Source: a virus. From it: a DNA stretch of 64,000 nucleotides. Every line of letters starts with the position of its first letter. Position 1 is the stretch's first letter. The position numbers were made by a program, and so were the translations under genes. Below the pieces are notes generated by a model. It made no database searches and was not told the DNA's origin. It saw nothing but the letters and a program-made list of their open reading frames with translations. Below, piece after piece: positions 40,326 to 48,564 of this stretch. Location: IMG/VR virus record IMGVR_UViG_3300044618_000993, positions 1-64,000 of that record; one strand, given 5' to 3'.

Positions 40326-40561
40326 TTAATTGGTGCTCCTTTGTCTACTCTAATGACATATCTCATGTCATCGGTTGATCTAATTGCGCTCCACTTGGCT
40401 TGCTCATCGTAGCTAGCAACCACTGACATAGACTTGTCGTTACCTGCCGCATCCACATACCAAACAGTATAGTTAAATGTCGTAGGTATGTTAACGAAGT
40501 TTGTTTCGTGGTCGTGCTCGCCTGGTTGCAAGTCATCGCTTGGCCTTCTTTCGTTATTCAT
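40322..40561 (-). CDS. Small unknown protein
   Basis: This 79-residue protein has a polar N-terminus (DDLQPGEHDHETNF) and a beta-like C-terminal part with a YTVWYVDAAGNDKSM segment. It is linked to both neighbours by ATGA overlaps (40322-40325 and 40558-40561). No recognisable motif. Confidence 0.6.
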   Translation of the reverse strand: MNNERRPSDDLQPGEHDHETNFVNIPTTFNYTVWYVDAAGNDKSMSVVASYDEQAKWSAIRSTDDMRYVIRVDKGAPIK

Positions 40562-40776
40562 AGTAATTTAGTAATTTTATTAGGAATTGTTTTGTTTAAC
40601 AAAGCCTCATGCAACTCAATGTAACTTACCTCAACGATACTCTGTAAGTGTTGGCCATAGTAGAAATCTACCACATCCCCATAGATGTGAACGTTCGCAT
40701 GGGTATGCTTGGCCTTCAACTTACTAAGTATTTCATTTATAATAGGTTGTGTTTCATTGAGTTGCGACTTTTTCAT
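40558..40776 (-). CDS. Small unknown protein at the head of a leftward unit
   Basis: The start ATG at 40776 (MKKSQLNETQ) gives 72 residues; an in-frame TTG start at 40788 lies inside the promoter box and is less likely. The protein is helical with a central YGDVVDFYYG. It begins a short leftward unit of four coupled genes with its own promoter. Confidence 0.62.
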   Translation of the reverse strand: MKKSQLNETQPIINEILSKLKAKHTHANVHIYGDVVDFYYGQHLQSIVEVSYIELHEALLNKTIPNKITKLL

Positions 40777-40785
40777 ATTTAATTG

Positions 40786-40793
40786 CAAATATA
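40786..40793 (-). promoter_or_regulatory. Bacteroidota -7 promoter element (TATATTTG), leftward
   Basis: On the minus strand TATATTTG ends at 40786, nine bases before ATG 40776. It lies in the 45-base gap between the methyltransferase gene and the small genes. No clear -33 element. Confidence 0.62.
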
Positions 40794-40821
40794 ATAATAA
40801 AAAATTATATTATGTAAAATA

Positions 40822-41826
40822 TTAACTAATATAAGAAAAAATATGTGCAATCACATCCACAGTCCATCCATTCCCTAGCATCTTATATCTTTGTGTATCG
40901 CTTACACAAGCAGTATAATTATCTTTGACTGTCTGTAACCTCTCGCATTCTATTGGGGTTAGTTTCCTAACCTTTAATTGATCAGGGCCTTGGTTTTTCA
41001 TTTGCAATACTTGCTTAGGCTGTTTGTAATCTGTTGCGGTTAGGCAACTCATTTTGCCGTATTCACCAAACACCCAATCCCTTTGGCCTATGGTCCTAAA
41101 GTCTGGTCTTGTCGTGCCCACTATATTCCCTTTGTTATCCGTAAACTTAAACCTTGCATTAACTTCGTGGCTTAGGTAATACTTATCATCTACCTTATCC
41201 TCCAATACATTGACTAATAAAGCCTTCTTATCAGTTGGTTGCTGAATAGATGATACAAGGTCACCAAATAATCCAATAGGGTTTAATCCTATATTAGTCC
41301 AATATAATCTAGGTCTATTCTGAGCACTGACTAATGATGAGTTAATCATAATGGGTGCAACCCCAATTGCCTTAGTCAATATCTTTTCCCACTTAGAGCC
41401 CATCAATACATTTTCTAACAAGAAAAGCACATTGGGATTAGTCTCTCTTATCTCGTTAAGAATACGCATATACTCCCAAAAAAGATATGACTGCCCTTCA
41501 AACTCAAAGCCTTCGGCCCTTAACTGTAAGTAATGCTCTAAAGTAACAATCTCTTGCTCATCCTTTGTGCTCATACCTTTTCTTTTACCGGAAAATGAGA
41601 ATGACTGACAAGGCGATCCACCAATTAACAAATCAATCTTTGGTAAAGATCTGGCATCCACGCCAATTACAGAGCCTAATTGTTTTGTGTTAGGGTAGTT
41701 AGCCATAGTAACCTGTATGGCATACTTATCAATCTCAGAGGCAAAGTAATTGTCAACCTTAATGCCTTGGCGTTCCAAGGCTTGTTGACCGCAGGACATT
41801 CCGTCGAATAGACTTAGTACATTCAT
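40822..41826 (-). CDS. DNA cytosine-5 methyltransferase (orphan)
   Basis: This 334-residue enzyme would transfer a methyl group from SAM to cytosine C5. Motif I LFDGMSCGQQAL (6-17), motif IV GGSPCQSF (69-76) with catalytic Cys73, motif VI ENV (near 140), motif VIII QNRPRLYWTN (near 170-179) and the C-terminal motif X GNGWTVDVIAHIF (near 318-330) are all present in the correct order. There is no cognate restriction nuclease gene nearby, so it is probably protective or regulatory. It lies directly downstream (3 bases) of the DnaA-like gene in the leftward replication array. The recognition sequence is not deducible here. Confidence 0.95.
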   Translation of the reverse strand: MNVLSLFDGMSCGQQALERQGIKVDNYFASEIDKYAIQVTMANYPNTKQLGSVIGVDARSLPKIDLLIGGSPCQSFSFSGKRKGMSTKDEQEIVTLEHYLQLRAEGFEFEGQSYLFWEYMRILNEIRETNPNVLFLLENVLMGSKWEKILTKAIGVAPIMINSSLVSAQNRPRLYWTNIGLNPIGLFGDLVSSIQQPTDKKALLVNVLEDKVDDKYYLSHEVNARFKFTDNKGNIVGTTRPDFRTIGQRDWVFGEYGKMSCLTATDYKQPKQVLQMKNQGPDQLKVRKLTPIECERLQTVKDNYTACVSDTQRYKMLGNGWTVDVIAHIFSYIS

Positions 41827-41829
41827 AAA

Positions 41830-42303
41830 TTACATACTTAAAGCTGGTTCAAAACTATGTTGAGAATACTCAGAGTTCGTCATACCAAATTGCTTTTGAT
41901 GCTCAATGATATGCTCCTCTATTATGTTAACTAACTTGTCGTATTGCTCACGATATACTTTATTAGTTTCGTAATCGTCGCTATGTTTTCTCAATGCATT
42001 AACAATGGTTGAATGGTCTTGCATAAGATTTAATGACTTGCCAATCTCGGCTAAACTCATATGGGTATTGTTTCTTACCCAAAAGAAATACATATACCTT
42101 GCCCTTACATAATCAGACTGTCTAGTCTTAGTGTCTATGTTAATCCCAAAGAACTCACAGATTACTTCTTTAGCCACTTCGGCATCAGAAAACCTTCTCA
42201 ATGGTGTTGGAAACATATTAAAGCCTTGCATTCGTCTCTTTAAAATCATAAGTTCTTGTTTTAGTCTCATGTTCTCGATTCTCAGTTCTTCTAATTTTTT
42301 CAT
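41830..42303 (-). CDS. Stand-alone DnaA domain IV-like replication initiator
   Basis: This 157-residue protein has an N-terminal coiled-coil (residues 2-27) and then the DnaA DNA-binding domain (about 38-125): VRARYMYFFWVRNNTHMSL and EIGKSLNLMQDHSTIV fit the domain IV helices and the signature helix (QDHST 95-99). DnaA normally has RDHTTV; here the Arg is Gln95. There is no AAA+ domain, so it cannot oligomerise like cellular DnaA by itself. It is coupled (ATGA) to the DnaB-type helicase gene, which suggests that it targets that helicase or the host DnaA to the phage origin. A transcription-regulator role is the alternative. Confidence 0.75.
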   Translation of the reverse strand: MKKLEELRIENMRLKQELMILKRRMQGFNMFPTPLRRFSDAEVAKEVICEFFGINIDTKTRQSDYVRARYMYFFWVRNNTHMSLAEIGKSLNLMQDHSTIVNALRKHSDDYETNKVYREQYDKLVNIIEEHIIEHQKQFGMTNSEYSQHSFEPALSM

Positions 42304-43583
42304 AATATACTTGTAAATTTTTGTGTTGGTTTGTTAAATTCTAAATCTGTTGAAAGGCAAGCACCATTTCTATGCTTTGCCCATATAAATTCTATCTTGG
42401 TTGATTGCACACTCTTATCGTCAGCGTTCTCGTCGTATAGGAATATAACGATGTCAGCATCTTGCTCTAAACTACCAGACTCCCTAAGATCACTAAGCCT
42501 TGGTTTACCGTTGTTTCTTTTCTCCACATCCCTTGACAGCTGAGCAAGGGCTAGTATTGGCACATTTAATTCTTTGGCTACCATCTTAAGCGTTCTGCTT
42601 ATAAAGGATACCTCCTGCTCACGATTGCCTTTTACATTGGCAGTCATCAGCTGAACATAGTCAACCACTATAAACTTCACTCCATACTTTCTCACCATTC
42701 TTCTAGCCTTAGCCTTAAACTCAAGCACCGATAGCCCTGAAGTGTCATCAATATAGAGCGGTAGATTAAAGTTTTGCTTATGAATCTCTTGCCATTGTCT
42801 TTCTCCCAAGTCAGCATTCCTTAACTTCTCTGAGCCTATCCCAGCTGAGATGGACAATAGCCTACCCATCAATTCCCTTGTTGACATCTCTAAAGAAAAG
42901 AATGCAACGGGTATTTTTTGTTTTATAATATTGTAGGTAAAGTTCAATGCTGAGGCTGTCTTACCGGTCCCTGGCCTACCCGCCATAATTACCAAGTTTG
43001 GAGCGTGCCATCCATTAGTAATCTGATTAATCTTATGGTAGCCAGTATCAATGCCCGTAATCAATTTATCGGATGATTGAATGGTTTCCAATTCCTTTAT
43101 GTAATCAATGGCCGCTTTGGATAATGACACAGCCTCTCCAGATCCTTTCAATTGTGTCTTCTCTAAATCTGTTAGCATCGTGGCTTGGATGTCAAATGGG
43201 TCAGCGTTCTCATTAAATGCCATATCAGCCGCTTGGCTTGACACTCTTATAATTTCCCTTAAATTATACTTCTGTATTACTAATGCTGAGTGGTATTCTA
43301 TATTAGCCGTTGAGGTTGTCTTAGCCGTCAACTCTGCAAGGTAGGTCATCCCTCCAGCTGCATCCAATGTCTTATTCTTTTTAAGTTGTTGGCTAACGGT
43401 CAATAAGTCTATTGGACTGCTTTCAACAGATAAGTCAAGGATGGCTTGGTATACATATGAGTTACACTCTTGATAAAAGTGCTCTGGTCTTAGCATAGGC
43501 ACTTTATCTATTGCATTTTTCTCTAGCATTAAAGCCCCTAAAATAACCTTTTCAATTTCAATTGCTTGTGGTTGTAATTTCAT
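42300..43583 (-). CDS. dnaB: Replicative DNA helicase (DnaB-type)
   Basis: This 427-residue protein has an N-terminal DnaB_N helical domain (about 1-110) and a C-terminal RecA-type ATPase (about 170-420): the P-loop GRPGTGKT (near 203-210), a Walker B region IKFIVVDYVQLM (near 310), and the DnaB-specific block DLRESGSLEQDADIVIFLYD (about 370-390). It unwinds the fork in 5'-3' direction as a hexamer. ATGA overlaps connect it to both neighbours. No primase gene was found, so it probably recruits the host DnaG. Confidence 0.95.
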   Translation of the reverse strand: MKLQPQAIEIEKVILGALMLEKNAIDKVPMLRPEHFYQECNSYVYQAILDLSVESSPIDLLTVSQQLKKNKTLDAAGGMTYLAELTAKTTSTANIEYHSALVIQKYNLREIIRVSSQAADMAFNENADPFDIQATMLTDLEKTQLKGSGEAVSLSKAAIDYIKELETIQSSDKLITGIDTGYHKINQITNGWHAPNLVIMAGRPGTGKTASALNFTYNIIKQKIPVAFFSLEMSTRELMGRLLSISAGIGSEKLRNADLGERQWQEIHKQNFNLPLYIDDTSGLSVLEFKAKARRMVRKYGVKFIVVDYVQLMTANVKGNREQEVSFISRTLKMVAKELNVPILALAQLSRDVEKRNNGKPRLSDLRESGSLEQDADIVIFLYDENADDKSVQSTKIEFIWAKHRNGACLSTDLEFNKPTQKFTSIL

Positions 43584-43795
43584 AGATTTTTAAATTGTTG
43601 TAATCTAGATAAGTATGGTCTATATCGTTCGTTCCCATTGTGCTCTCTGACTATTGCAAAGTGGCTTTTAAGAAACTGCATTACATCCATAATTATAACT
43701 TGTTCGGTTAATTTGATTGGTCCTTTAGGAAGTTTATGTGATTTAAAAAACATTTCCAATTCTCTTATATCCTCATCCCAAGGTCTTGGTTTCAT
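43580..43795 (-). CDS. DUF6965-like small protein
   Basis: This 71-residue protein matches a short family seen in Bacteroidota phages and mobile elements as I remember it: 'ELEMFFKSHKLPKGPIKL', then 'IIMDVMQFLKSHFAIVREHNGNE' and 'RPYLSRLQQF'. It is helical and soluble, of unknown function. It is coupled to DnaB and to the DUF3310 gene by ATGA overlaps, which implies a replication-time role. Confidence 0.72.
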   Translation of the reverse strand: MKPRPWDEDIRELEMFFKSHKLPKGPIKLTEQVIIMDVMQFLKSHFAIVREHNGNERYRPYLSRLQQFKNL

Positions 43796-44046
43796 AGTTC
43801 TCTATATTCTTGGTCGCATCTGTTTTTACTTAGTTCTTTTAACTTAGCCTCATACCATAAGGCCTTCTTTAAGTCTTGCTCAATTGGTTGATCAGGCTTG
43901 TTGCCTAATCTCATTCTGTATTTGAACGCACACATTTGGCAGTGCAACTTAAAAGCCTCTAGGCCCCAAATGTCAACCATCATTCGCCATACTTCTTTGT
44001 CGTTTTGTTTGTAATGATCTGGGTTTATGTAATCGTATTCTGTCAT
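43792..44046 (-). CDS. DUF3310 protein (T7 gp1.7-like)
   Basis: This 84-residue protein carries the family core: 'NPDHYKQ' at the N-terminus (8-14), a central 'GLEAFKLHCQMCAFKYRMRLGNK' and 'DLKKALWYEAKL' near the end. The DUF3310 family includes T7 gp1.7, a nucleotide kinase-type protein. Direct activity is not shown here. ATGA overlaps with both neighbours support co-translation. Confidence 0.83.
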   Translation of the reverse strand: MTEYDYINPDHYKQNDKEVWRMMVDIWGLEAFKLHCQMCAFKYRMRLGNKPDQPIEQDLKKALWYEAKLKELSKNRCDQEYREL

Positions 44047-44567
44047 ATCTTTGGTATTATAATTTCTCTTTCTTGTGGTTTGTTGTTGTTAAATTGTTTG
44101 TTTCTGTTAGCCCAAGTTTCTAATCTCATACTGATGGACCAGGTTTTCTCAAGTTCAAATTTCATTTTAGTATTGCTTTGGTTAGGCTCTGACCAATATC
44201 GATAGAAGTCATTTAGCATATCCTTACCATACTTTTCAACATATGGTTTTAAACTATCTGTGAATGTTTGCCTTCTCTGTTCAATCGTAACTCGCTGATT
44301 ATCATTCTGATTTTGCTTGCTTTTGCTTTGTTTTGCTTTGATTTGCTTCGTGTTTTTAAGCCCATTCTCACGCATCTTGTCTGACTTTTCTTTGTCCTTT
44401 TGGAATGCATCTATAAACATAGTATGCAATATCTTTAAACCATTTGGAGCAATTGTAGTGTCATTGATATGGTAGTCATATAAAGACCTAAATAGCTGGC
44501 CTAATTGCTCGTCGGTTAGGTCCTCTATATACTTATAGGTATCTAATTTAATTGAGAATTTTTTCAT
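44043..44567 (-). CDS. DUF6291-like replication-organiser protein
   Basis: This 174-residue protein has an N-terminal domain opening with 'FSIKLDTYKYIEDLTDEQLGQLFRSLYDYH' (residues about 4-33), a Lys/Gln-rich linker (about 72-95, KQSKSKQNQNDNQ), and a C-terminal block with WSISMRLETWANRN. The layout resembles phage proteins that contain DUF6291 and DnaD-type modules, used to load helicase at the origin. The linker contains a strong run of Gln/Lys codons. It heads the set of coupled replication genes up to DnaB. Confidence 0.6.
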   Translation of the reverse strand: MKKFSIKLDTYKYIEDLTDEQLGQLFRSLYDYHINDTTIAPNGLKILHTMFIDAFQKDKEKSDKMRENGLKNTKQIKAKQSKSKQNQNDNQRVTIEQRRQTFTDSLKPYVEKYGKDMLNDFYRYWSEPNQSNTKMKFELEKTWSISMRLETWANRNKQFNNNKPQEREIIIPKI

Positions 44568-44573
44568 AGGGGG

Positions 44574-44601
44574 TTAAAAAAGGGGTGGCACTTCACCCCT
44601 T
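44574..44601 (-). terminator. Leftward rho-independent terminator between replication sub-operons
   Basis: On the minus strand a perfect 8-bp stem (AAGGGGTG with CACCCCTT, loop of six bases) is followed by a run of T. It lies in the 82-base gap between 44650 and 44567 and would give partial termination between the upstream (ATPase, SSB) and downstream (helicase) groups. Confidence 0.8.
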
Positions 44602-44649
44602 ATACCTTAAACTTTTTTTTATTATGAACCTTATAAGTGCCTAAGTGTT

Positions 44650-44940
44650 TTACTTTCTGAGCACATATGTGTACTCACTGCTGTTTGTTTCTGGACAAAT
44701 TGTTTTGCCTATTCTCACAATCTTACCTTCTTGATTTAAGAGAGTAATTACACGCCTACAACTAACAATTAAATAGCCAGTCTCTTTTTGTACCATTGAG
44801 CCACTATACAATCGATCAGGATTTGCCTCAAACAACTGTAGGATTATTTTCCTTTGAGCCTTTGCTTTAGAAATACTTTCCTCCAGCTTTGGGTTAACTT
44901 CCTTAGTGGTATTAAAAAATGCTACTATCTTGGCAAACAT
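44650..44940 (-). CDS. Small protein with winged-helix-like fold, unknown
   Basis: This 96-residue protein has a basic helical N-terminus and a stretch around residues 45-85 (SGSMVQKETGYLIVSCRRVITLLNQEGKIVRIGK) that reads like a winged helix. It may bind DNA. It is the last gene before the terminator at 44574 and starts one base after the next upstream gene ends. Confidence 0.58.
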   Translation of the reverse strand: MFAKIVAFFNTTKEVNPKLEESISKAKAQRKIILQLFEANPDRLYSGSMVQKETGYLIVSCRRVITLLNQEGKIVRIGKTICPETNSSEYTYVLRK

Positions 44941-44941
44941 A

Positions 44942-45373
44942 TTACACCTCCTTGTATTCTGATGTCGGCATCAATACTTTGCCACCCATTGACTTGATAA
45001 TCTGAACTGCTCTCTCAAAGTCCATAGCATTGGCTTTAGTGTTAGCCTTAGTCTTAGCCTCGATGGCCTCTCTTAACTGCTGTCTTACCTTGATCGATTC
45101 TTTGTCTACTCGGCTTGCAATCTCTCTGTCTTCTAAGGCAAAGAAGTCATTGCTATTAACTTTGTACACGCCTCTTGTAATCTTGGTTAAGAAGCCAGCG
45201 CTAGCCATGTAATAAAACACATTGTTGTTTACATTGTTTTGTTTCATGAACTTGCTAATCTCGGCTACTTCAAAGCCGTTAACTTTTAAGAAGTGGTCTC
45301 TAAGTAATTTGGTTAAGACTAATGCATCTCTGTAGGTCTTAGTGTTTTTTTGATAATCTGCTTTTGTTGTCAT
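44942..45373 (-). CDS. Unknown protein with HTH-like centre
   Basis: This 143-residue protein has a winged-helix-like central region (about 35-75: EISKFMKQNNVNNNVFYYMASAGFLTKIT) and a Lys/Ala-rich C-terminus with a possible coiled coil (about 88-125). Regulation or replication accessory work is possible. It overlaps the tiny gene at 45339. Confidence 0.6.
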   Translation of the reverse strand: MTTKADYQKNTKTYRDALVLTKLLRDHFLKVNGFEVAEISKFMKQNNVNNNVFYYMASAGFLTKITRGVYKVNSNDFFALEDREIASRVDKESIKVRQQLREAIEAKTKANTKANAMDFERAVQIIKSMGGKVLMPTSEYKEV

Positions 45374-45509
45374 TGTTTAAATTGTTTATATAATTGGTTT
45401 GATTTTCTTGTCTAATGTAGTTCAACCACTTGGCGAACTCGATTGGATTGATACCTACTGCACTGCAATAGTCAATTGTTTTGGTCTGAAGTTGTGCTAT
45501 GTTACTCAT
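45339..45509 (-). CDS. Tiny unknown protein (56 residues)
   Basis: MSNIAQLQTKTIDYCSAVG opens this small ORF that is too short for routine calling. Its ATG overlaps the stop codon of the RecF/SMC-like ATPase gene (ATGA at 45509-45506), and its end overlaps the next start. It is polar and helical with a Trp near residue 28 (FAKWLNYIRQ). The coupling supports translation. Confidence 0.6.
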   Translation of the reverse strand: MSNIAQLQTKTIDYCSAVGINPIEFAKWLNYIRQENQTNYINNLNNDNKSRLSKKH

Positions 45510-46735
45510 TGCATTATTTCGATTGTTAGTTTTTCGTTACCTCTGTCAACTTGCTCCATTATAATCTGCCAGTCATACTTCTGAGCCATCTCTTGTATCT
45601 CCTTTAATCTCTTAGCCCCTAATGACTCGCCTCTTTGGATAAATAGTATGCCCAAATTCGGATTCTCAGCCATTTTTAATTTGCAACCTAAGTGCATTAT
45701 CTCTGATGACGATAGATTGTGGCTTGTAACTGGTATGCCATTGTAGATTAAACTATCGGCATCAAAGGTCAACCCTTCCACCATAACATCACAATCTCTG
45801 ATGGCATCCTCGATGGCTTGTTTGCTTGACTCAATGAATGCAGTCAATTCACCGCTATCATTCTTTAGTGATTCAAGTATAGCCTTCTGCTTTAAAAAGT
45901 CATCCCTCTTATCGAACGCTGAATTAATTTCATATGCACTATCCTTTTGTGCCATCAATGACGATACATCAACCTCAGTGTTTGTACTTAACCAATCATT
46001 AGCACTCTCATTCATCTTCTCCAGCTCTTTACGCTTGTCTTCCAACTCCTTAATCTGAGCGTTTAGAATCAGCACTTCATTTTGGCGTTGGGCTAATCTT
46101 TCCTTCACCGATAACACTTTCTTATTGTGCTCAAGTGCTGACTCAATTTGCTCAGTCAATTGCTTAGTGTCGATTGGGCGATCAGGCATATCAAATATCT
46201 TTTTGAATGGATGCTCTGCTAAATAACCCTCCAACATCTTAGCCTCTCTGTTCTTTTCGGTTCTCTCATCGTATGCTTTCTGTACTCTCGCTTCTTGGGA
46301 TGCCATAAACTCTCTAATCTCTTGAGGCAAAAATGATTTGTAAATCTCTATTTGCTTTTTGCGACCACTCGTTGAGTCTGACAATTCAACGAACTCATCA
46401 ATGTCGAAATCCATTGCACCCACTACATTAGCCAACACACTCTTGCGTGTATCCTTAAACCCTTCAGGGCTTACTAATGTAATCTGTGGTTTGCCTTTCT
46501 TAAACTCGACATTGAATGTCCATTCTTTACCATCCTTATCAACCACAACTTGACCCTCGCCAGATCTAACTTCAGGCAAGTCACTTGTCTTACCAAGTGC
46601 AAGTTCGATGAATTGAATAAAGGATGACTTACCTACTCCGTTGTCTCCCAGCAACAGAATATTGTTCCCATTGATTTCTTTCTCGAGATTTTTGATTACC
46701 TTGTAATCTCTAATCTTAACTTTTAAAACTTTCAT
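45506..46735 (-). CDS. RecF/SMC-like ATPase
   Basis: This 409-residue protein has an N-terminal ATPase half with Walker A GDNGVGKSSF (30-39), a long coiled-coil middle (about 160-310, with an acidic centre), and a C-terminal half with a signature-like HNLSSSEIMHLG (near 340-350) followed by ILFIQRGESLG in the Walker B place. The usual Walker B Asp-Glu is not obvious, so catalysis may be atypical. The layout fits phage DNA-repair ATPases of the RecF/SbcC type. It sits in the same operon as SSB and helicase. Confidence 0.8.
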   Translation of the reverse strand: MKVLKVKIRDYKVIKNLEKEINGNNILLLGDNGVGKSSFIQFIELALGKTSDLPEVRSGEGQVVVDKDGKEWTFNVEFKKGKPQITLVSPEGFKDTRKSVLANVVGAMDFDIDEFVELSDSTSGRKKQIEIYKSFLPQEIREFMASQEARVQKAYDERTEKNREAKMLEGYLAEHPFKKIFDMPDRPIDTKQLTEQIESALEHNKKVLSVKERLAQRQNEVLILNAQIKELEDKRKELEKMNESANDWLSTNTEVDVSSLMAQKDSAYEINSAFDKRDDFLKQKAILESLKNDSGELTAFIESSKQAIEDAIRDCDVMVEGLTFDADSLIYNGIPVTSHNLSSSEIMHLGCKLKMAENPNLGILFIQRGESLGAKRLKEIQEMAQKYDWQIIMEQVDRGNEKLTIEIMQ

Positions 46736-46764
46736 TGTATTATTGGCTTAAAATTCCCCTTATC

Positions 46765-47481
46765 TTAAAATGGCAGGCCATCATCTTCCAAATCCGTTGG
46801 CTCGAATATAGATGACTTTGATTCATTAACTATTTGAGTCGGAACATCATACTTAATTGGCTCTTCCTGTTTACCCATATAAGACTCAAAATATTCTTGT
46901 AATAATTTATCCATCTCAACTGCTTTATTATTTGCCTCCTCTGATGCATCCCTTAAGGTAAAAGCTGGAGTTGTGTATTCAACCTTACCCTTTTTGCCTT
47001 TGTCAAATGATGCTATCTCGATAGCCTTAGTCATAATAGAGCCTTTGTGGTTGCGTGAGAAATCAGACCACGCTTGTAGTGATGCACCTTTAAATTGTAG
47101 GCAACCCATAGCATAAGCCTTGCCTTCTTTGTACGCAATGTACACATTCGATGTGAACTTGCCACCTTGAGACTTAACTGAGTCTTTAATGTCTTGATAA
47201 ATTCCGTTGGCTAATACGCCACCTTTAAAAGCCTTGACAACTAACTTGTCATTCTTAGTTGACTTTACCTCGTTAGAGTAGATACCACTTTCGCTTGGCT
47301 CATTGTAACCAGTGATGGTGGCCGTTTGATCAAGCACAAGGAATGTAAACGGCAATTTCAAATAGATGTGTTTCTTTTCTTCTTTGTCGTAATACTTGAT
47401 TGTGCTTTTGTCTGAGTCCCATTCAAACCATCTGTTTGAAGGGTTCTTTAATTGGTCGTTGTTGTTGTTACTTCTTGACAT
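46765..47481 (-). CDS. Single-stranded DNA-binding protein (phage SSB-like)
   Basis: This 238-residue protein has a beta-rich N-terminal OB-like region (about 15-150), a helical link, and an acidic C-terminal tip ending EDDGLPF that is the SSB tail motif used to bind partner proteins. It covers single-stranded DNA at forks. It is encoded upstream of the ATPase gene in the leftward replication array. The OB fold is inferred from pattern; the tail is directly visible. Confidence 0.75.
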   Translation of the reverse strand: MSRSNNNNDQLKNPSNRWFEWDSDKSTIKYYDKEEKKHIYLKLPFTFLVLDQTATITGYNEPSESGIYSNEVKSTKNDKLVVKAFKGGVLANGIYQDIKDSVKSQGGKFTSNVYIAYKEGKAYAMGCLQFKGASLQAWSDFSRNHKGSIMTKAIEIASFDKGKKGKVEYTTPAFTLRDASEEANNKAVEMDKLLQEYFESYMGKQEEPIKYDVPTQIVNESKSSIFEPTDLEDDGLPF

Positions 47482-47483
47482 AA

Positions 47484-47678
47484 TTATATTTTATTATTAA
47501 TTGGTTTAATATCCTCGTAGTATCTGACTATCTCTGAGTGGATGCCTCCTAAGCTGGTCTTGATGTGGTATTCGGTGACACGCTTTTTAATTACTATTTT
47601 ATATATAGTGCCTTGCCCCCATCTATCAAGAACCTTAAACGAACGCCACTCAACGATATCATTTACTTTATATATCAT
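47484..47678 (-). CDS. Small beta-rich unknown protein
   Basis: This 64-residue protein starts MIYKVNDIVEWRSFKV and is predicted a small beta barrel with many basic and Tyr residues. It may be an SH3-like or nucleic-acid-binding fold. Its start overlaps the end of the tiny membrane gene, and it ends two bases before the SSB start. Confidence 0.6.
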   Translation of the reverse strand: MIYKVNDIVEWRSFKVLDRWGQGTIYKIVIKKRVTEYHIKTSLGGIHSEIVRYYEDIKPINNKI

Positions 47679-47766
47679 CCTTTTTGTTTTCCTTATAGAT
47701 TTCTATTACGCCTAATATTGTAAATAGGATAAACATAATGCTATAAAAGATTTCTGAATTGCTCAT
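47668..47766 (-). CDS. Tiny single-helix membrane protein (32 residues)
   Basis: The peptide begins MSNSEIFYSIMFILFTILGV and ends in a charged tail (YKENKKDDI). One hydrophobic helix (about residues 6-23) should span the membrane. ATGA overlap with the upstream gene (47766-47763) and overlap with the next ATG show translational coupling. It is too short for usual gene calling. Confidence 0.6.
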   Translation of the reverse strand: MSNSEIFYSIMFILFTILGVIEIYKENKKDDI

Positions 47767-47978
47767 ATGATGGTTACTTTAGTTACTTTAGATAGTTCTG
47801 GCTTATCCTTTTTATAACTTGTGATCAGGACGCATTGCTCTGTAGTTACTTTTGTCTTGTGTGCCTTTGCGTATGCAGTTACTACCTGTGGTGCTATTTC
47901 GGTTAAGAATGAGTCGCCACTCTTTAACTGAGGCATTAGACTCATCATGCTATTGGTATAAGATTTTACTTTGCTCAT
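47763..47978 (-). CDS. Small unknown protein at the head of the SSB operon
   Basis: The preferred start is ATG 47978 (MSKVKSYTNSMMSLM, 71 residues), 30 bases downstream of a full promoter; the upstream alternative at 48038 lies inside the promoter. The protein is helical with a Lys-rich C-terminus. Unknown role, co-transcribed with SSB and the ATPase. Confidence 0.65.
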   Translation of the reverse strand: MSKVKSYTNSMMSLMPQLKSGDSFLTEIAPQVVTAYAKAHKTKVTTEQCVLITSYKKDKPELSKVTKVTII

Positions 47979-48008
47979 TGTATTTATTAATATCGTTGTG
48001 GTTGATTG

Positions 48009-48039
48009 CAAATATAACATTATTATATTACTATGCAAA
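48009..48039 (-). promoter_or_regulatory. Full Bacteroidota promoter (TTTG-N19-TATATTTG), leftward
   Basis: On the minus strand TTTG (48039-48036), a 19-base spacer and TATATTTG (48016-48009) match both elements exactly. It drives the SSB/ATPase unit; the mRNA leader to ATG 47978 is about 25 bases. Confidence 0.82.
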
Positions 48040-48042
48040 TTT

Positions 48043-48273
48043 TTATTTTAAATCTGTAAGGTAATGGAATGAGTCAATAAAAAAGAATCCTTCAAATAAT
48101 TCCCCATCTAATCCATAGCCTTTTCGTTCTTTATATGCTATCTCAATTGCTTCGTATTGTTCATTATGGTTGACTACTATTTTGCTTTGGTTAATCCACA
48201 TCACACATAGAGTATCGCCATTGGGCAATACTTTATGTGCATCAGTGTTGAAATTGCTTTTGCTCCAAATCAT
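48043..48273 (-). CDS. Small unknown protein
   Basis: This 76-residue beta-rich protein starts MIWSKSNFNTDAHKVL and ends FFFIDSFHYLTDLK. It couples to the gene at 48270 by ATGA. It is the last gene of the acidic-protein unit before the promoter at 48009. No family recognised. Confidence 0.6.
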   Translation of the reverse strand: MIWSKSNFNTDAHKVLPNGDTLCVMWINQSKIVVNHNEQYEAIEIAYKERKGYGLDGELFEGFFFIDSFHYLTDLK

Positions 48274-48563
48274 ACATCTAAGGAAACTTGAATTGTGGCG
48301 TTGTCTCTATGGTAAAATAGTACGGGCAATTGATTCTTTTTGCATACCAGCTCTATGGCTCTCTGCCTGGCCCCCCATTTAATGTCGTCGTCATTGTCCC
48401 TCATATCATCAATAAGATATAAATCGGTGGTTGTAGTCTTATATTTTTTTACAACTCCCAGATCATTCTTAAGAGTGATATTTAAAGAGTAAACTCCTAC
48501 TTTGATTTGCACATAGCGAACATTGGCTATGTATGTGTCGTGGCTATATTGTGTATTTGTCAT
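48270..48563 (-). CDS. Small unknown protein
   Basis: This 97-residue protein is beta-rich with a central DLYLIDDMRDNDDDIKWGARQ, strongly acidic in the middle. It begins one base after the next upstream gene stop and couples to the next gene downstream. No motif recognised. Confidence 0.6.
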   Translation of the reverse strand: MTNTQYSHDTYIANVRYVQIKVGVYSLNITLKNDLGVVKKYKTTTTDLYLIDDMRDNDDDIKWGARQRAIELVCKKNQLPVLFYHRDNATIQVSLDV

Positions 48564-48564
48564 A

